43,114 nt of DNA from Lactobacillus apis (GCF_002837055.1 NZ_PDKP01000001.1:20742-63855); one strand, 5' to 3'; counted from the first letter of the stretch, positions 1-9,454 are shown. Numbers and translations are program-made. The notes: generated from the sequence alone by a model not told the origin.

Positions 1-608
1 AAATTATTTCTGGAAGTGTTTTAGGAACTGCTTTTGCGATTGGAGCAGGAAAAAGTACTGCAGTAGCTTTGACTCTAGGAATACCGATTGCATCTCTAGT
101 TTTAGTAATCAAAAATTTGTGTTTCCTCTTTATTTTGCCGTATTTTGTTCACCGTGCTGATCAATATGCAGAAGCTGGTGATGGCAGTGGTGTAAGTAGA
201 ATGAACGTTTTGGGAGGATTTTTCTCAATTAACTTGCCAATTGGATTAGTTGTAGGTATTTCTTATGTACTAGGGAGTCCAGTAATCAAGGCTATTTTGG
301 CTGTAATTCCGCAATTCATAATTAAAGGATTAGGTATTGCAACGGGGTTATTACCAGCATATGGTTTTGCACTTTTAATGAAAATGATGATTAATAAGAA
401 GAACGTAACTTTTTTCATTATTGGATTTGCTTTAGCAGTATATTTAAAGATTTCTGTCACTGGTGTCGCAATCTTTGGCGCGTGCCTAGCTTTAATATTG
501 ACAGGTTACTCTGCCTTTAATGGCAAGCCAATAGTAAGTACAACAGCCAATACTGCAGAAACAAAAGCAGAAGATGGAGGAATCGACTATGAAGATGAAG
601 AATTCTAA
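1..608 (+). CDS. PTS mannose/sorbose-family EIIC component (5' part missing)
   Basis: The reading frame is open from the left edge (frame begins at base 3) to a stop at 606-608, giving the last 201 residues of a very hydrophobic protein with several membrane spans and an acidic tail ending YEDEEF. Its identity rests mainly on context: it overlaps a clear EIID gene by 20 bases, and a mannose-family EIIA follows two genes later. EIIC of this family forms, with EIID, the membrane channel that imports and phosphorylates a sugar or sugar-amine. The true start lies outside the window, where EIIB probably also lies. The substrate cannot be read from this piece, but the neighbouring SIS-domain deglycase-like genes suggest a glycated amine or amino sugar. 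A TTG at 69 is an internal codon, not a start. Confidence 0.85.
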   Translation, partial: IISGSVLGTAFAIGAGKSTAVALTLGIPIASLVLVIKNLCFLFILPYFVHRADQYAEAGDGSGVSRMNVLGGFFSINLPIGLVVGISYVLGSPVIKAILAVIPQFIIKGLGIATGLLPAYGFALLMKMMINKKNVTFFIIGFALAVYLKISVTGVAIFGACLALILTGYSAFNGKPIVSTTANTAETKAEDGGIDYEDEEF

Positions 609-1410
609 ATTACTGTCTAAAAAGGATTTAATGAAAACCTTCTGGCGTTCATTCACAATGGAGTGGGCTTGGAACTATGAACGGCAAATGAACCTAGGAT
701 ACGCTTATTCAATGGTTCCAGCGTTAAAGAAAATTTATGGAAACAACAAGGAAAAACTAAGAGAAGCATATAAGCGTCATCTCGAATTTTATAATGTTAC
801 ACCTTGGCTAAGCACATTTCCATTGGGAATTTCTATCGCTATGGAAGAGCAAAATGAGCTTGATCCCGAATTTGATTCATCTTCAATTAATAATATTAAA
901 GTTGCTTTAATGGGACCACTAAGTGGAATTGGTGATTCATTTTTCTGGGGCACACTTCGCGTCATTGCAACAGGTATTGGTACCTCCTTGGCATTACAAG
1001 GTAATATTTTAGGACCAATTTTATTCTTGCTGATTTTTAATATTCCAGCACTATTAGCTAGATATTATGGCCTATTTGTTGGATATAACATAGGGTCATC
1101 ATTTATTGACAAGGTACAAAAAACCGGACTGATGGATAAGTTAACTTATGGTGCATCAGTCTTAGGACTAGCTGTAGTTGGAGCAATGGTAGCCTCAATG
1201 GTTACAATTAAAATACCTTTAAAAATTGGCAGTGGCGCAGAAGCAACAACCGTTCAAAAAATTTGTGATGGAATTGTACCAGGAATTTTACCGTTGCTAT
1301 TCACATTCTTTGTATTTTGGCTAGATCGCAAAGGCTGGAAGTCACAATACATTTTACTGTTAATTGCTGCCATTGGTATTTTCGGAGCTTGGTCAGGAAT
1401 ACTTGGTTAA
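589..1410 (+). CDS. PTS mannose-family EIID component
   Basis: This 273-residue protein carries the EIID hallmark GPLSGIGDSFFWGTLR near residues 108-123, an amphipathic N-terminal half and hydrophobic segments at the C terminus. I chose ATG 589 rather than the in-frame ATG 574 because a GGAGG at 576-580 is correctly spaced for 589. The start lies inside the end of the EIIC gene, so the two are translationally coupled. EIID pairs with EIIC to translocate substrate, which EIIB phosphorylates. The mannose (Man/sorbose/fructoselysine) superfamily is the only PTS family with an EIID, so the transporter class is firm. The substrate is inferred from neighbours only. Confidence 0.93.
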   Translation: MKMKNSKLLSKKDLMKTFWRSFTMEWAWNYERQMNLGYAYSMVPALKKIYGNNKEKLREAYKRHLEFYNVTPWLSTFPLGISIAMEEQNELDPEFDSSSINNIKVALMGPLSGIGDSFFWGTLRVIATGIGTSLALQGNILGPILFLLIFNIPALLARYYGLFVGYNIGSSFIDKVQKTGLMDKLTYGASVLGLAVVGAMVASMVTIKIPLKIGSGAEATTVQKICDGIVPGILPLLFTFFVFWLDRKGWKSQYILLLIAAIGIFGAWSGILG

Positions 1411-1429
1411 AAGTTTAAGGAGATACTTA

Positions 1430-2500
1430 TTGAAGAGTATAGAAGATTATGTGCAATTAGAGCCGCAATATTATCAAAATGTTCTAAATAATTATCAAAA
1501 CTTATTTGATAATCCTTTGGTCCAAATTTCGACCGAAAAAATTGATAACGTGATAATTTATGCAACAGGTTCAAGTTCAAATGCTGCCTATGGCGCTTTA
1601 CCTTTTATGAGTAAAGTTCTACAAATGCCAGTTCAAGTGGAAGAACCATCAATTTCTGAAAACTATTTGTTAAACGTAAAAGGCAGTACACTTTGCCTGG
1701 CTATTTCTCAAGGTGGACATAGTTATTCTGTTGTTAAACTAGTTGAACGATTGCAAAAGTATGGTCATACTGTGTTCACTCTTACTAGTGAACCTGATAG
1801 CCCAGTAGCAAAAGTAAGTGACAATATTTTAGCTATGGGGATGCCTATTGAAGAAATGCCCTATGTTAGTGCAGGCTATAGTGTGGAAATATTAGACTTG
1901 ATTTTAATTGCTTTAGTAATTGCAAAAAAAGAACAAAAAATCTCAAAGCAAGAATATGATCAGTACCTTGTGCAACTTGAGGAAATAGTAAAGATTCTGC
2001 CTGATGTAATTGAGCGCGCTGAAAAATGGGTGACAGGTAATTTACCTACTTTTTCACAGGCAAAAAGAATTATGTTTATTGGTTATGGTGCAGCTTATGG
2101 TGTTAGCCGTGAAGGTGAAACTAAGACCACTGAAGCAGTAAGAATTAGTTCATGGGGCAAAGAGCTGGAAGAGTACATGCATGGCCCATATTTGGGGCTT
2201 ATGCAAGATGACTATGTTATTTGTATAGAACCAAATGGTAAACTGCAACAACGACAGGATTTATTAAAAAGGTTTTTAGACAAGCATGTTGAGCATGTTT
2301 ATACGATTTATGCTGATGATGCGAAAAGTAAAAAAGAGCATGATTTGAGTCTTGAAGTTGAGGCAGATGAGTTATTTGCCGCCCTATATATGACAATTCC
2401 GGTTCATTTGCTGGCTTATCGTCTGTCTAAGGAAAAAGGGCATGATTTAGAACACTCTGCCTATCCAGATTTTGATCAAATAACGTCGTCAAAGATATAA
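1430..2500 (+). CDS. SIS-domain sugar-phosphate isomerase/deglycase (GfrE/AgaS-like)
   Basis: A 356-residue cytoplasmic protein with two SIS (sugar isomerase) domains: the first includes YATGSSSNAAYGA and LAISQGGHSYS, the second FIGYGAAYGVSREGETK followed by ELEEYMHGP, the usual Glu...HGP segment of GlmS/FrlB-type enzymes. There is no glutaminase domain, so it is not a full GlmS. The likely start is TTG 1430, preceded by AAGGAGA with normal spacing; an upstream in-frame start at 1364 would lie deep inside EIID. It sits 19 bases after EIID in the operon. Known relatives cleave 6-phosphorylated glycated amino acids to glucose 6-phosphate and the amino acid, or isomerise/deaminate amino sugars. 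Glucoselysine-6-phosphate deglycase is a reasonable hypothesis; a glucosamine-type activity is an alternative. Confidence 0.75.
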   Translation: MKSIEDYVQLEPQYYQNVLNNYQNLFDNPLVQISTEKIDNVIIYATGSSSNAAYGALPFMSKVLQMPVQVEEPSISENYLLNVKGSTLCLAISQGGHSYSVVKLVERLQKYGHTVFTLTSEPDSPVAKVSDNILAMGMPIEEMPYVSAGYSVEILDLILIALVIAKKEQKISKQEYDQYLVQLEEIVKILPDVIERAEKWVTGNLPTFSQAKRIMFIGYGAAYGVSREGETKTTEAVRISSWGKELEEYMHGPYLGLMQDDYVICIEPNGKLQQRQDLLKRFLDKHVEHVYTIYADDAKSKKEHDLSLEVEADELFAALYMTIPVHLLAYRLSKEKGHDLEHSAYPDFDQITSSKI

Positions 2501-2528
2501 AGATTTTAAAGAAACTGAGGAAGAAAAA

Positions 2529-3524
2529 ATGCGTAAATTTAATAAAGAAAAATTAATTGATAGTATGAATGGTGCACTTAAGCTGCGTGGTCAAATCAAT
2601 GATGTTATTGACCCATTATTTAAGAAGGGCATTTCTAACATTTGCTGGTTAGGAATTGGTGGTACCTACGCTTCAGGGATGCAAGCAAACATTCATATGA
2701 AGGAAAAAAGTGCGTTAGAAACTTTTTATCAAAATGCAGCTGAATATAACGTTACTGGAAACAAACGAATTACCGATAAAACATTAGTGGTAATTTCTTC
2801 TGTAACTGGAAATACTAAAGAAATGGTTGATGCAGTTGCAAAGTTAAATGAAGTAGGAGCTACTATTTTAGGCTTTATGGATGACCCTAAAGCAAAGCTT
2901 GCTTCAAGTTTAACTTACTGCATTTCATATCCTGAAAATGAACAACTGAAATTTTTCATGGTAGGAGATCGTTTGATGTACTTGAACGGTGAATTTCCTG
3001 ATTACGATGACTTTTATAAAGAAATGGACCAGCATTTTGCTCAAGACATTGCGGATATTGAAGAAGGCTCAGATGAGTTTGCTAAGGAATTCGCAGAAAA
3101 ACACCATGATGATGAAATACATTATTTTGTTGGAGCAGGAAACCAGTGGGGAGCAACTTATTCATATGCAATGTGCTACTGGGAAGAGCAGCACTGGATT
3201 AGAACACGTGCAATTGAGGCTGGTGAATTCTTCCACGGAATGTTTGAGGTAGTTGACAGAGATACTCCTGTAACAGTTTATGTTGGAGAAGATAGTCAAC
3301 GTCCATTAAGTGAGCGTGTTGCTAAGTTTTTACCAGAAATCTGTGGCAATTATACTATTATTGACTCCAAGGATTATGCTTTACCTGGCTTTTCTGAAAA
3401 ATACCGCGGCACTTTGTCACCATTTGTTTTTCATGCAATTAATAATCGAATTGATGTTCATATTGAACATATTAATCGTCACCCAATGGACATTCGTCGT
3501 TACTACCGTGCTTTAGACTATTAA
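2529..3524 (+). CDS. SIS-domain fructoselysine-6-phosphate deglycase-like protein (FrlB/GfrF family)
   Basis: A 331-residue SIS-family protein. It shows WLGIGGTYASG in the first SIS domain, ISSVTGNTKE in the phosphosugar-binding loop, EAGEFFHGMFEV at the catalytic Glu-containing segment, and a C terminus IRRYYRALDY. That end strongly resembles the DERRYY..L.EY terminus of E. coli FrlB. FrlB-type enzymes convert 6-phosphofructose-amino acids to glucose 6-phosphate plus the amino acid. The gene lies 28 bases after the other SIS gene and 6 bases before EIIA. PTS uptake would deliver an already phosphorylated substrate, which explains the lack of a kinase here. A strong GAGGAAG ribosome site (2517-2523) supports ATG 2529. 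The exact amine is unknown. Confidence 0.78.
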   Translation: MRKFNKEKLIDSMNGALKLRGQINDVIDPLFKKGISNICWLGIGGTYASGMQANIHMKEKSALETFYQNAAEYNVTGNKRITDKTLVVISSVTGNTKEMVDAVAKLNEVGATILGFMDDPKAKLASSLTYCISYPENEQLKFFMVGDRLMYLNGEFPDYDDFYKEMDQHFAQDIADIEEGSDEFAKEFAEKHHDDEIHYFVGAGNQWGATYSYAMCYWEEQHWIRTRAIEAGEFFHGMFEVVDRDTPVTVYVGEDSQRPLSERVAKFLPEICGNYTIIDSKDYALPGFSEKYRGTLSPFVFHAINNRIDVHIEHINRHPMDIRRYYRALDY

Positions 3525-3530
3525 AGAGAT

Positions 3531-3956
3531 GTGTGTAAGACAATGACAGGAGTTTTAATATGTACCCACGGTAATTCTGCCCCAGAACTATTAAAAACAG
3601 CAGAAATGATCTGTGGTAAACAAGATAATTGTCAAACAGTCGCTTTTAAAATGGGCGAAGCGCTTGAAGAACTAAAAGCAGAAATGGACCAAAAAATTGC
3701 TTCCCTGTCCGGAACAGTAATTTGTTTAGTCGATTTGAAAGGTGGCACTCCTTTTAATACATTAATCGGATTAAAAGAAAAATATCCGGCTATCGAAATC
3801 ATTACAGGTGTCAATATTCCAATGTTACTCGAGTTATTTATGAGCCGGAACCAGTTAGCACCTAAGGAATTGATTAAGATGGTAATTGAAGCAGGCAAAA
3901 GTGGTGTCTATCATTATCAAGAAGTAGTGCCAACAGGCGATGAAGAAGAGTTTTAA
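3531..3956 (+). CDS. PTS mannose-family EIIA component
   Basis: About 140 residues with the family N terminus MTGVLICTHGNSAPELL, whose His in THG is the phosphorylated residue, and VDLKGGTPFN in the middle, a conserved EIIA-Man segment. EIIA takes phosphate from HPr and passes it to EIIB. It is the last gene of the operon and is followed directly by a strong terminator. The start is unclear: GTG 3531 has an AAGAGA only 1-2 bases upstream, while ATG 3543 gives the most family-like N terminus (137 residues) but has poorer ribosome-site spacing. I list the longer form. EIIA coming after the SIS genes rather than first is a variation on the usual order. Confidence 0.9.
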   Translation: MCKTMTGVLICTHGNSAPELLKTAEMICGKQDNCQTVAFKMGEALEELKAEMDQKIASLSGTVICLVDLKGGTPFNTLIGLKEKYPAIEIITGVNIPMLLELFMSRNQLAPKELIKMVIEAGKSGVYHYQEVVPTGDEEEF

Positions 3957-3962
3957 AATTAC

Positions 3963-3998
3963 AAAAAGCAAAGCTAATGAATGCTTTGCTTTTTTTTT
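3963..3998 (+). terminator. Rho-independent terminator of the mannose-family PTS operon
   Basis: A perfect 9-bp stem, AAGCAAAGC (3966-3974) with GCTTTGCTT (3983-3991), has an 8-base loop and runs into a tract of about eight T. It lies just after the EIIA stop. Confidence 0.93.
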
Positions 3999-4017
3999 GC
4001 TAAAAATGAGCCATTAT

Positions 4018-4047
4018 TTGCTGGAAGTGCTATCATAAAAGTATAAA
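4018..4047 (+). promoter_or_regulatory. Probable promoter for the small membrane protein gene
   Basis: TTGCTG (4018-4023), 18 bases, then TATAAA (4042-4047). It is correctly placed between the terminator at 3998 and the gene at 4156, leaving a leader of roughly 100 bases in which I see no strong structure. Confidence 0.5.
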
Positions 4048-4155
4048 TAGATGTAGTACCACTCCTTAGAAAAAGACAGTGCAAGTCTAATAACTTTCAA
4101 TTACTAATCTTTTACTAAAGATAAAGATACTTACTTAATTGAGGAGGACAGAATC

Positions 4156-4392
4156 ATGCTTTTAACTTCTAGTTTGGCAACCTTATTAAAGGGCAATGTT
4201 ACTGGTCGCTTAGTTGGAATTGTTTTAATTATCTTAGGTGTAGTTGAATTGCTCTTCAGCCTAAGATATAGCAAGGGAATAATTAAAAATGGTACTAACA
4301 ATGGCTTTGCACCTGCTTCAATGGCCTTTTCGTTATTCTTTGGGTTGATTTTATTAGTTGTAGGGATTTGTGTTGCTGTTGCCACTTTTTAA
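4156..4392 (+). CDS. Small two-helix membrane protein of unknown function
   Basis: A 78-residue protein that I do not recognise. It has two hydrophobic spans (about residues 17-36 and 56-77) separated by a short basic, polar loop with KNGTNNG. A very good ribosome site, GAGGAGGA at 4141-4148, supports ATG 4156. It has its own promoter and no partner: the gene before ends in a terminator and the next gene has its own promoter. A reverse-strand frame over the same bases is a codon shadow. Function unknown. Confidence 0.7.
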   Translation: MLLTSSLATLLKGNVTGRLVGIVLIILGVVELLFSLRYSKGIIKNGTNNGFAPASMAFSLFFGLILLVVGICVAVATF

Positions 4393-4444
4393 GTAGTAAA
4401 CCAATTTTTTATTAAAGACTAAAAGAGAATTAAATATTATCTTT

Positions 4445-4478
4445 TTGATAGTAAGCGCTAACCTAAAAGTGTTATAAT
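4445..4478 (+). promoter_or_regulatory. Promoter with overlapping cre site upstream of cellobiose EIIB-EIIA
   Basis: TATAAT at 4473-4478 is the -10. AGTAAGCGCTAACC at 4450-4463 matches the CcpA cre consensus TGWAANCGNTNWCA at 12 of 14 positions and covers the -35 region, where only poor -35 matches exist (TTGATA at 4445 is spaced too far). Repression by CcpA-HPr(Ser-P) when glucose is present is the expected effect. Confidence 0.7.
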
Positions 4479-4519
4479 GTGATTAAATTATGGATACATT
4501 TTAGGAGGAAATAATTATT

Positions 4520-4855
4520 ATGGCAGAACAAACTATTATGCTGAATTGTAGTGCAGGAATGAGCACATCATTACTAGTAACAAAGATGCAACAAGCTGCT
4601 AAAGATCAAGGAATTGATGCAAATATTTTTGCTTGTCCAGCTTCAGAAGCTACTCAACATATTGAGCAGGATCATCCAGATTGTATTTTACTTGGGCCAC
4701 AAATTCGTTACATGGAAAGTGATTTCAAGAACAAAGTACAAGGTCAAGGTAAAGATGGTAAAGACATTCCTTTTGCCGTAATTGATATGCGCGCTTATGG
4801 TATGATGGATGGCGTAAAAGTTTTACAACAAGCAGAAGATTTAATTAACGGTTAA
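4520..4855 (+). CDS. PTS lactose/cellobiose-family EIIB component
   Basis: A 111-residue cytoplasmic protein with the phosphorylated cysteine at position 10 in MLNCSAGMSTS and the segment CILLGPQIRYM typical of EIIB of the Lac family. EIIB receives phosphate from EIIA and passes it to the sugar held by EIIC. AGGAGG at 4504-4509 precedes ATG 4520. EIIA follows after 14 bases. No EIIC gene is adjacent; the obvious partner is the EIIC at 7594, transcribed separately. The region between 4445 and 4478 carries a cre-like site, so glucose repression is likely. The substrate is probably cellobiose or another beta-glucoside. Confidence 0.94.
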   Translation: MAEQTIMLNCSAGMSTSLLVTKMQQAAKDQGIDANIFACPASEATQHIEQDHPDCILLGPQIRYMESDFKNKVQGQGKDGKDIPFAVIDMRAYGMMDGVKVLQQAEDLING

Positions 4856-4869
4856 AACGGAGGAATACG

Positions 4870-5229
4870 ATGGCAGAAAATATGACACCTGAACAAGAAG
4901 AACAAGCTACTTTAGAATCAGCAATGGGTTTAATTGCCAATGGTGGTAATGCAAAGAGTTTAGCTTTTGAAGCAATTCGCTTGGCTAAAACTGGTGACAT
5001 TGAAGGTGCTAGAGCAAAATTAAAGGAATCAGATGAGTCATTAAATGAAGCTCACAATTCTCAAACTGGTATGCTTACCAAGGAAGCTCAGGGAGGCCAT
5101 ACTAAAGTCACCTTGTTAGTAGTTCACTCACAAGACCATTTAATGAATGCAATTACTTTCAGAGATTTAGCCGGTGAAATGGTTGACTTGTACGAAAAAT
5201 TGTATGAAAACGGTACTTTGAAAAAATAA
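4870..5229 (+). CDS. PTS lactose/cellobiose-family EIIA component
   Basis: A 119-residue helical protein of the EIIA-Lac fold. His86 in VVHSQDHLMNAI is the expected phosphorylation site and Asp89 the metal ligand that holds the trimer. The N-terminal half includes the conserved GLIANGGNAKSLAFEAI. GGAGG (4859-4863) sits correctly before ATG 4870. It is co-transcribed with EIIB and the unit ends in the terminator at 5262. It passes phosphate from HPr to the cysteine of EIIB. Confidence 0.94.
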   Translation: MAENMTPEQEEQATLESAMGLIANGGNAKSLAFEAIRLAKTGDIEGARAKLKESDESLNEAHNSQTGMLTKEAQGGHTKVTLLVVHSQDHLMNAITFRDLAGEMVDLYEKLYENGTLKK

Positions 5230-5261
5230 GATAACTAAAGAGTAAAACTTTTATATCTTCT

Positions 5262-5302
5262 AAAAACCAGATAACCTTTAAATAAGGTTATCTGGTTTTT
5301 AT
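5262..5302 (+). terminator. Rho-independent terminator of EIIB-EIIA
   Basis: A 14-bp perfect stem, AACCAGATAACCTT with AAGGTTATCTGGTT, has a 5-base loop (5279-5283) and a following T tract. Confidence 0.94.
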
Positions 5303-5357
5303 TTTAATTAAACAGTAATCGAGTTCTAAAAAATATTTTCCCTATTTTGTAAGATAC

Positions 5358-5391
5358 AAAAAAGCGAAGTTATTAAAAACTTCGCTTTTTT
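5358..5391 (-). terminator. Rho-independent terminator of the GH1 gene (bidirectional)
   Basis: A 14-bp perfect stem, AAAAAAGCGAAGTT with AACTTCGCTTTTTT, around a 6-base loop at 5372-5377. A and T tracts on both sides let it work in either direction. It lies 18 bases beyond the stop of the reverse-strand GH1 gene. Confidence 0.92.
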
Positions 5392-5409
5392 GATTGATTT
5401 TTAAATTTA

Positions 5410-6929
<1,520 letters not shown>

Positions 6930-7007
6930 GTTATTATGAATGTAATCATTTTTTATTTTTTAGCGTTATAATAATACAGAATATATTGCATATCTAAGGA
7001 GAAAGTA

Positions 7008-7508
7008 ATGTCAGATAATTCGCAACCAAAAACGGTTGAGCAAAAGAAACACGCAGATAGCATTAAATATCTCTATTTTAGTCGGTATTTAATGCTACGG
7101 TATAGTGTAGTTATATTCTTATTCGTGAATTTGTTTTGGTTTTTAATCCTAATTCAGTATCGGACATGGGTTGGTATTCTGTTATCAGGCCTAGTAACGC
7201 TTTTTTCGGCTGCAGCTGGAATTGAGCAGCTAACGAAGATGCATAATCGCAAACTAGATGTTCCAGTGACACGTTACTATTTTTGGACACAAATTGGTTT
7301 AAATGTAATTTTAGTGTTGTGTTTATTTATGCCAATAAAAAAACAACTTTTTCCATTTGTTACCAATGCAGACTCGCTTTATTTGATGCTAGCTTTCTTA
7401 TTTGCAGAAATAATTCTTGCCTACATTTGCGAAAGAAGAGTACACAATATTATAATAGGCAAAGATAAGTATAAAAAACTTATTGAAACATACAAAAAAA
7501 CAAAATAA
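7008..7508 (+). CDS. Four-helix integral membrane protein of unknown function next to the cellobiose PTS
   Basis: A 166-residue protein that I do not recognise. The first 25 residues are polar and charged, followed by four hydrophobic spans (about 31-52, 54-70, 89-107 and 123-140) and a lysine-rich tail. AAGGAGA before ATG 7008 is a good ribosome site and TATAAT at 6967-6972 is a plausible -10. It lies between the GH1 gene and the EIIC gene, but EIIC has its own promoter and cre site, so it need not be in one operon. A role accessory to the PTS is only a guess from position. Confidence 0.75.
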   Translation: MSDNSQPKTVEQKKHADSIKYLYFSRYLMLRYSVVIFLFVNLFWFLILIQYRTWVGILLSGLVTLFSAAAGIEQLTKMHNRKLDVPVTRYYFWTQIGLNVILVLCLFMPIKKQLFPFVTNADSLYLMLAFLFAEIILAYICERRVHNIIIGKDKYKKLIETYKKTK

Positions 7509-7511
7509 GTA

Positions 7512-7540
7512 TTTATTTTGTTTTTGAAAAGGCTTACAAT
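7512..7540 (+). promoter_or_regulatory. Promoter and cre site of the cellobiose EIIC gene
   Basis: TTTATT (7512-7517), 17 bases, TACAAT (7535-7540). TGAAAAGGCTTACA at 7525-7538 matches the cre consensus at 13 of 14 positions and overlaps the -10, a classic repressing position. A weak CAAAATAA/TTATTTTG hairpin at 7501-7520 may also end the preceding transcript. Confidence 0.68.
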
Positions 7541-7593
7541 AATATTAACTTAGTTAGGATACAAACTAAGAAATAGAGGGGAGTTATATTATT

Positions 7594-8955
7594 ATGGCAG
7601 AAACGACAAAAAAACCGTTGAAGGATCGGTTTGCTGAAGTTGCCGGCAAATTTGCTGCTACAAGATTTGTTCGGGCAATCATGGACGCTGGATACAGTGT
7701 TATCTCGTTTTCAATTGTTGGTGCATTTTTCTTAATCTTGACGGTGTTACCGCAAGTTATTCGTGTTGATGGCTTTATTAGCTTTTATGCTAATACAATT
7801 GGGCGTTTTACTGACTTATTTCAGTCTGTTTATAATGCGACAATGGGTATTATTGCATTAGTTTTCTCAGGAACCTTTGCATTTTCATATACAAAAATTT
7901 ATCGTGATGAAGAGCAAATCAATTTGGTTCCAATGAACGGATTAATGATGTTCTTAATGGGCTTTTTCATCACCGTTGCTCAATTAGTCTGGAAAGATGG
8001 AAGAATGCAATTTTTGCAATCTATCACCAAGACTAAGATGATAGTTGGTGGTTATCAAGCTTCAACAGCAGGTATATACAGAATAGGTGCTGTTGGTATC
8101 TTTGTTGGTTTGGTAATAGCTTGGCTAACGGTTCAAATTTACCGCTATACCGTTAAGCATAACTGGCAAATCAAGATGCCAGATTCAGTTCCAGCAGGAG
8201 TCGCAAACTCTTTTAGTGCTTTGATTCCAGCATTTTGTGTAGCTGTTGTAGTTGCTGCAATTAATGGTGCTTTAGTCTTGGCCGGCACTGACATGTTCAA
8301 TTTGCTGTTTATTCCATTCTCATTCATTAGCAATATTGCAGACACATGGTGGGGCTTCTTGATTATTGTCTTCTTAATTCACTTCTTATGGTGGTTTGGA
8401 ATCCATGGCGCGACTATTATTAGCTCATTTACGACTCCAATCGTTTTAGCTAATATGGCTGACAATGCTCAAAGAGGTGGACAACACTTCTTTGCAGGAG
8501 ACCCAACAAACTCATTTATTACTATTGGTGGTTCGGGAGCAATGCTTGGTGTTGCAATTTGGTTAGTTCTTCGGGCTAGATCTACTCAATTGAAAGAACT
8601 TGGTAAGGTTGAAATAGTGCCAGCTATCTTCAATATCAATGAACCGTTAATTTTTGGTTTGCCAATTGTTTACAATATTAATTTGATGATTCCATTTATC
8701 TGTGCGCCACTTGCTTCAGGAATTGTGGCTTACCTTGGAATTGCATCCCACTTGGTACCTGTAATTAGAGTTCAACAACCTTGGCCAACACCTGTTGGTC
8801 TGGGCGGCTTTATTGCAACAACTAGTTGGCAAGGTGGGGTCCTTTCAATTGTCTGTGCGATAGTTGCTTTCCTTGTTTGGTACCCATTCATTAAACACTA
8901 TGATAATGTCTTACTAAAACAAGAAAAAGAAGGAGCTACTGCTACCGCTGAATAA
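7594..8955 (+). CDS. celB: PTS lactose/cellobiose-family EIIC component
   Basis: A 453-residue polytopic membrane protein with a short basic N terminus and about ten hydrophobic spans. Typical EIIC-Lac/Cel segments include WWFGIHGATIISS, the cytoplasmic NEPLIFGLPIVYN loop (the conserved NEP motif, near residues 348-360) and QPWPTPVGLGGF. It binds and transports the beta-glucoside, which EIIB (4520) phosphorylates. GAGGGGAG upstream supports ATG 7594. Its detachment from EIIB-EIIA by the reverse-strand GH1 gene and a small membrane gene is unusual but functionally coherent. All three promoters carry cre-like sites. A strong terminator follows. Confidence 0.94.
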   Translation: MAETTKKPLKDRFAEVAGKFAATRFVRAIMDAGYSVISFSIVGAFFLILTVLPQVIRVDGFISFYANTIGRFTDLFQSVYNATMGIIALVFSGTFAFSYTKIYRDEEQINLVPMNGLMMFLMGFFITVAQLVWKDGRMQFLQSITKTKMIVGGYQASTAGIYRIGAVGIFVGLVIAWLTVQIYRYTVKHNWQIKMPDSVPAGVANSFSALIPAFCVAVVVAAINGALVLAGTDMFNLLFIPFSFISNIADTWWGFLIIVFLIHFLWWFGIHGATIISSFTTPIVLANMADNAQRGGQHFFAGDPTNSFITIGGSGAMLGVAIWLVLRARSTQLKELGKVEIVPAIFNINEPLIFGLPIVYNINLMIPFICAPLASGIVAYLGIASHLVPVIRVQQPWPTPVGLGGFIATTSWQGGVLSIVCAIVAFLVWYPFIKHYDNVLLKQEKEGATATAE

Positions 8956-8974
8956 AATTAATATTAACTAATAG

Positions 8975-9007
8975 AAACACTCTATTTAATGAAATAGAGT
9001 GTTTTTT
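8975..9007 (+). terminator. Rho-independent terminator of the EIIC gene
   Basis: A 13-bp perfect stem, AAACACTCTATTT with AAATAGAGTGTTT, has an AATG loop (8988-8991) and a T tract. Confidence 0.93.
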
Positions 9008-9041
9008 GTGTGTAAAGATATATCAAAAAGTCCAAAGTCTA

Positions 9042-9356
9042 TTAAAGATTATTTTCACCCCAATCATTCATAGTCTCCATTATCTTAATGAAACTCTTTC
9101 CTTGTTTGGTAAGGTAATATTCCACATGTGGTGGTACGGAATGAAAGTCTTTTCTTAATACGAAACCGTCTTGAGTAAGTTCTTTTAGACATCTATTGAG
9201 CATTACATTAGTGATTCCGTTAGTATCTCGTTGTAATTGATTAAATCTAATTCCTTCATTCTGATGAATTCGCCAGATTATCAAAAATTTCCATTTTCCA
9301 CCTAACTGACTCATTACTTTGGAAATGCCACAACTGGTCTGTGAAACTTGATTCAT
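9042..9356 (-). CDS. HxlR-family winged-helix redox regulator
   Basis: A 104-residue HxlR-type DNA-binding protein with the family features GGKWKFLIIWRI, IRFNQLQRD, TNVMLNRCLKEL and PPHVEYYLTKQG. Cys9, in TSCGISKVM, sits where the redox-sensing cysteine of YodB/HypR-type members is found. It is divergent from a nitroreductase, an arrangement seen when such regulators sense quinones, aldehydes or disulfide stress and control the reductase. AGGAG upstream on the reverse strand supports ATG 9356. The shared 98-base intergenic region holds a TACAGTA/TACTGTA inverted repeat, a candidate operator. The inducer is unknown. Confidence 0.9.
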   Translation of the reverse strand: MNQVSQTSCGISKVMSQLGGKWKFLIIWRIHQNEGIRFNQLQRDTNGITNVMLNRCLKELTQDGFVLRKDFHSVPPHVEYYLTKQGKSFIKIMETMNDWGENNL

Positions 9357-9371
9357 TAGTATTCCTCCATT

Positions 9372-9428
9372 TACAGTAACAAAAAGATTAGTACTTGCTT
9401 ATTTTTTACTGTAGTTTAAAGTTACTAT
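9372..9428. promoter_or_regulatory. Candidate operator between HxlR regulator and nitroreductase
   Basis: TACAGTA (9372-9378) and TACTGTA (9407-9413) are perfect inverted arms 28 bases apart. A second imperfect palindrome, GTAGTTTAAAGTTAC (9411-9425), overlaps the right arm. A TACTAT at 9423-9428 could be the -10 for the nitroreductase. Assignment to the HxlR protein is inference from position. Confidence 0.45.
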
Positions 9429-9454
9429 ATCAAAGAATATAAGGAGAATAAACT

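Noticed and set aside
1364-1429. Longer start for the first SIS protein inside EIID
   Set aside because: It would overlap EIID by 47 bases and lacks a ribosome site, whereas TTG 1430 has AAGGAGA at the right distance.
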